A stretch of DNA of 64,000 bases from Caulobacteraceae bacterium. Lineage in GTDB: Bacteria; Pseudomonadota; Alphaproteobacteria; Caulobacterales; Caulobacteraceae. Below the pieces are notes generated by a model. That model did not search any database. It was given only the letters and a program-made list of their open reading frames with translations, and was not told the origin of the DNA. Both the position numbers and the translations under genes were made by a program. This document shows, one piece after another, positions 62,322-64,000 of this stretch (positions within the stretch are counted from its first letter, which is position 1; every line of letters begins with the position of its first letter). Location: NCBI GenBank assembly GCA_947475735.1, contig CANJLQ010000011.1, positions 62,001 through 126,000 on the forward strand, written 5' to 3'.

Positions 62322-64000
62322 TCAGAACTCGGTCGACACCGCGAACCGCAGGGTGCGCGGGGCCCCCAGCGTCAGATAGTTGGCGCCCGGGAAGCCACCC
62401 ACGGCGACCCACTGGTCCTCGTCGGCCAGGTTCTCGATCCGCGCCCGCACCGTGATCGGACGATCGCCGACCGCGAGAGCGTAACGAACGCCCGCATCCA
62501 CCCGGGTCCAGGCGTCCAGCTCGACGGCGTTGGCGGCATCGACGGGCTGCTCGCCCGTGTAGACGACCCGGCCCTCCAGCGTCAGGCCGGCGACCTGGGG
62601 CACATCCCATTCGACATTGACGTTGGCCTGCCACTCGGGCGTACCGATCGGACGACGGCCGTCCAGCGCGCCGCCCGAGGTGCGGGTCAGCTCGGCGTCC
62701 AGCCAGGTCCAGCCGCCGATCAGGCGCAGGCCGTCTCTCGGCTCTCCATACCAGGACACTTCAAGGCCCGTGTTCTCCTGCTCGCCGTTGGTGCCGAACA
62801 CGCCGTTCTCGACGAAGGCGCTGGGCTGGGTGATGCGGAACAGGCTGACGGCCCCGCCGAAGCGGCCCACGTCGTATTTCAGGCCCGCCTCGATCTGCTC
62901 GCCACGGAACGGGGCCAGGGCCTCGCCCGCATTGGTGACTGGCACGCCGCCGCTGACGGCGGGCGCGATCTGGCCGGGGATCAGGGCCTCAGCATAGTTG
63001 GCGAACAGCGCGATGAATTCGCTGGGCTTGTAGACCACGGCGAAGACCGGCGTGGTCGCATCGCCCTCGTAGGCCGAGACCTGGGCCCCGGTGTTGTAAT
63101 CGTAGGACCGCGTCTCGATGGTCTGGTGGCGCACGCCCACGGTCGCCAGCAGGCGGCCGTCCAGGAAGCTCATCATCTCGGCGAGGGCGACGCTGGCGTT
63201 GTCGACCCGCTCGGTGACGCCGGGATCGTTCAGGTCGCCGCCGACGAAGAAGTCCGCGGCCGGAGGGGCCACGTCGATCGGGTTGTACAGATCGCTGGCG
63301 AAACCCGCGAAGCTGGAGAAGGCATAGGCGTTCGCTGAGCGCGACTGCACCTGCGAGGCCGAAGCGACGACCCGGTGGCCGATTTCACCGGTCGCGAACT
63401 CGGCACGCACGCCGACGTCCCCCGAAATGATGCTGTCCTCGCGCGTGTTGTCGAAGCGGTAGGCGCTGAGCGTTCCGTCCGGGGCCGAGGTCGGGTTGGC
63501 CAGACGGTTCTCCTCCTCACCGCGCCGCCCGCCGAGCGCGGCCCAGGCGGTGACGCCGTCGCTCAGATCGAACTCGCCGCGCGCCACACCGAACAGCTGA
63601 CGCTCGTCGGTGAAGGTCCAGGGCTGGGCGAAGTTCGCCTCGGCGTCCGGCGCGCGCGGCACGGCCCCGGACGGCGTCACGGTGGGGCGCGGCGCGTCGA
63701 TGCGGTGATCCTGATAGCCGACGTCGGCCGAGAACCGCACACGGTCGCCGCGCCGGTCCAGGCCCAGGCCGATCGCGGTCAGCTGCCGCTCCTCGTCCTC
63801 GACGCCCGCCTCTCCGTCGCGACGGACCAGGTTCAGCCGCGCGCCATAGTCGCCGTCCGCGCCGAAGCGCCGAGCGATATCGGCCGCCAGATAGAGCTCG
63901 CTCTCCCCTTCAAGCCCCGCGGTCAGGCGGGTCAGGGGCGCATCGGGCGCGCGCTTGGGCGTCAGGTTGAAGGCCCCGCCGATGCCGCTGCCGCCCGGGG
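62322..64000 (-). CDS. TonB-dependent siderophore receptor, partial (cut by right window edge)
   Basis: Open frame continues from the listed ORF to 64000 (...GSGIGGAFNLTPKRAP...); beta-barrel repeats, C-terminal GAPRTLRFAVSTEF. Confidence 0.92.
   Translation of the reverse strand, partial: PGGSGIGGAFNLTPKRAPDAPLTRLTAGLEGESELYLAADIARRFGADGDYGARLNLVRRDGEAGVEDEERQLTAIGLGLDRRGDRVRFSADVGYQDHRIDAPRPTVTPSGAVPRAPDAEANFAQPWTFTDERQLFGVARGEFDLSDGVTAWAALGGRRGEEENRLANPTSAPDGTLSAYRFDNTREDSIISGDVGVRAEFATGEIGHRVVASASQVQSRSANAYAFSSFAGFASDLYNPIDVAPPAADFFVGGDLNDPGVTERVDNASVALAEMMSFLDGRLLATVGVRHQTIETRSYDYNTGAQVSAYEGDATTPVFAVVYKPSEFIALFANYAEALIPGQIAPAVSGGVPVTNAGEALAPFRGEQIEAGLKYDVGRFGGAVSLFRITQPSAFVENGVFGTNGEQENTGLEVSWYGEPRDGLRLIGGWTWLDAELTRTSGGALDGRRPIGTPEWQANVNVEWDVPQVAGLTLEGRVVYTGEQPVDAANAVELDAWTRVDAGVRYALAVGDRPITVRARIENLADEDQWVAVGGFPGANYLTLGAPRTLRFAVSTEF

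Overview
This is a GC-rich, gene-dense chromosomal segment. Protein content (Tad/Cpa pilus locus, atpHAGDC separate from F0 genes, SapC, SleB-type cell wall hydrolase, split-locus style) fits an alphaproteobacterium of the Caulobacterales, probably Brevundimonas-like. That assignment is inference; no search was run. Main blocks, left to right: atpHAGDC (minus strand, atpC cut by the window edge); two small secreted Cys-containing ORFs; TerC and a glutamine cyclotransferase; two tandem S9 prolyl oligopeptidases; SapC; a Fur/Zur-type regulator; etfBA; a SleB-type hydrolase; a nadA-(M50 protease)-nadB-nadC operon; motA; two low-complexity lipoproteins; mnmC; methylmalonyl-CoA mutase subunits; tandem amidohydrolases; tRNA-Ala(GGC); aroA-cmk-rpsA-ihfB-mscL; a three-gene membrane-protein/winged-helix operon; pabB; a complete-looking Tad pilus block (TadE-like genes, Flp pilin, cpaABCDEF, tadBC); MFS; ferredoxin-like; M20 hydrolase; PepSY protein; and a TonB-dependent receptor cut by the right edge. 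No CRISPR array, prophage, IS element or rRNA was recognised. The most interesting item is at 5116-5671 (minus strand): a secreted ORF with a CCTSAC motif and a Pro-rich C-terminus, followed by a 51-aa secreted peptide with CC-x5-CC-x5-CC that is absent from the ORF track. The Shine-Dalgarno of the peptide sits in a small hairpin. This architecture resembles copper-responsive translational leader systems. Other second-look items are a 140-bp nested palindrome at 59151-59290, a perfect operator-like inverted repeat at the nadA promoter, a site-2 protease embedded in the NAD operon, an 8x MAPA Met-rich lipoprotein, and an uncharacterised membrane-protein pair with its own regulator.
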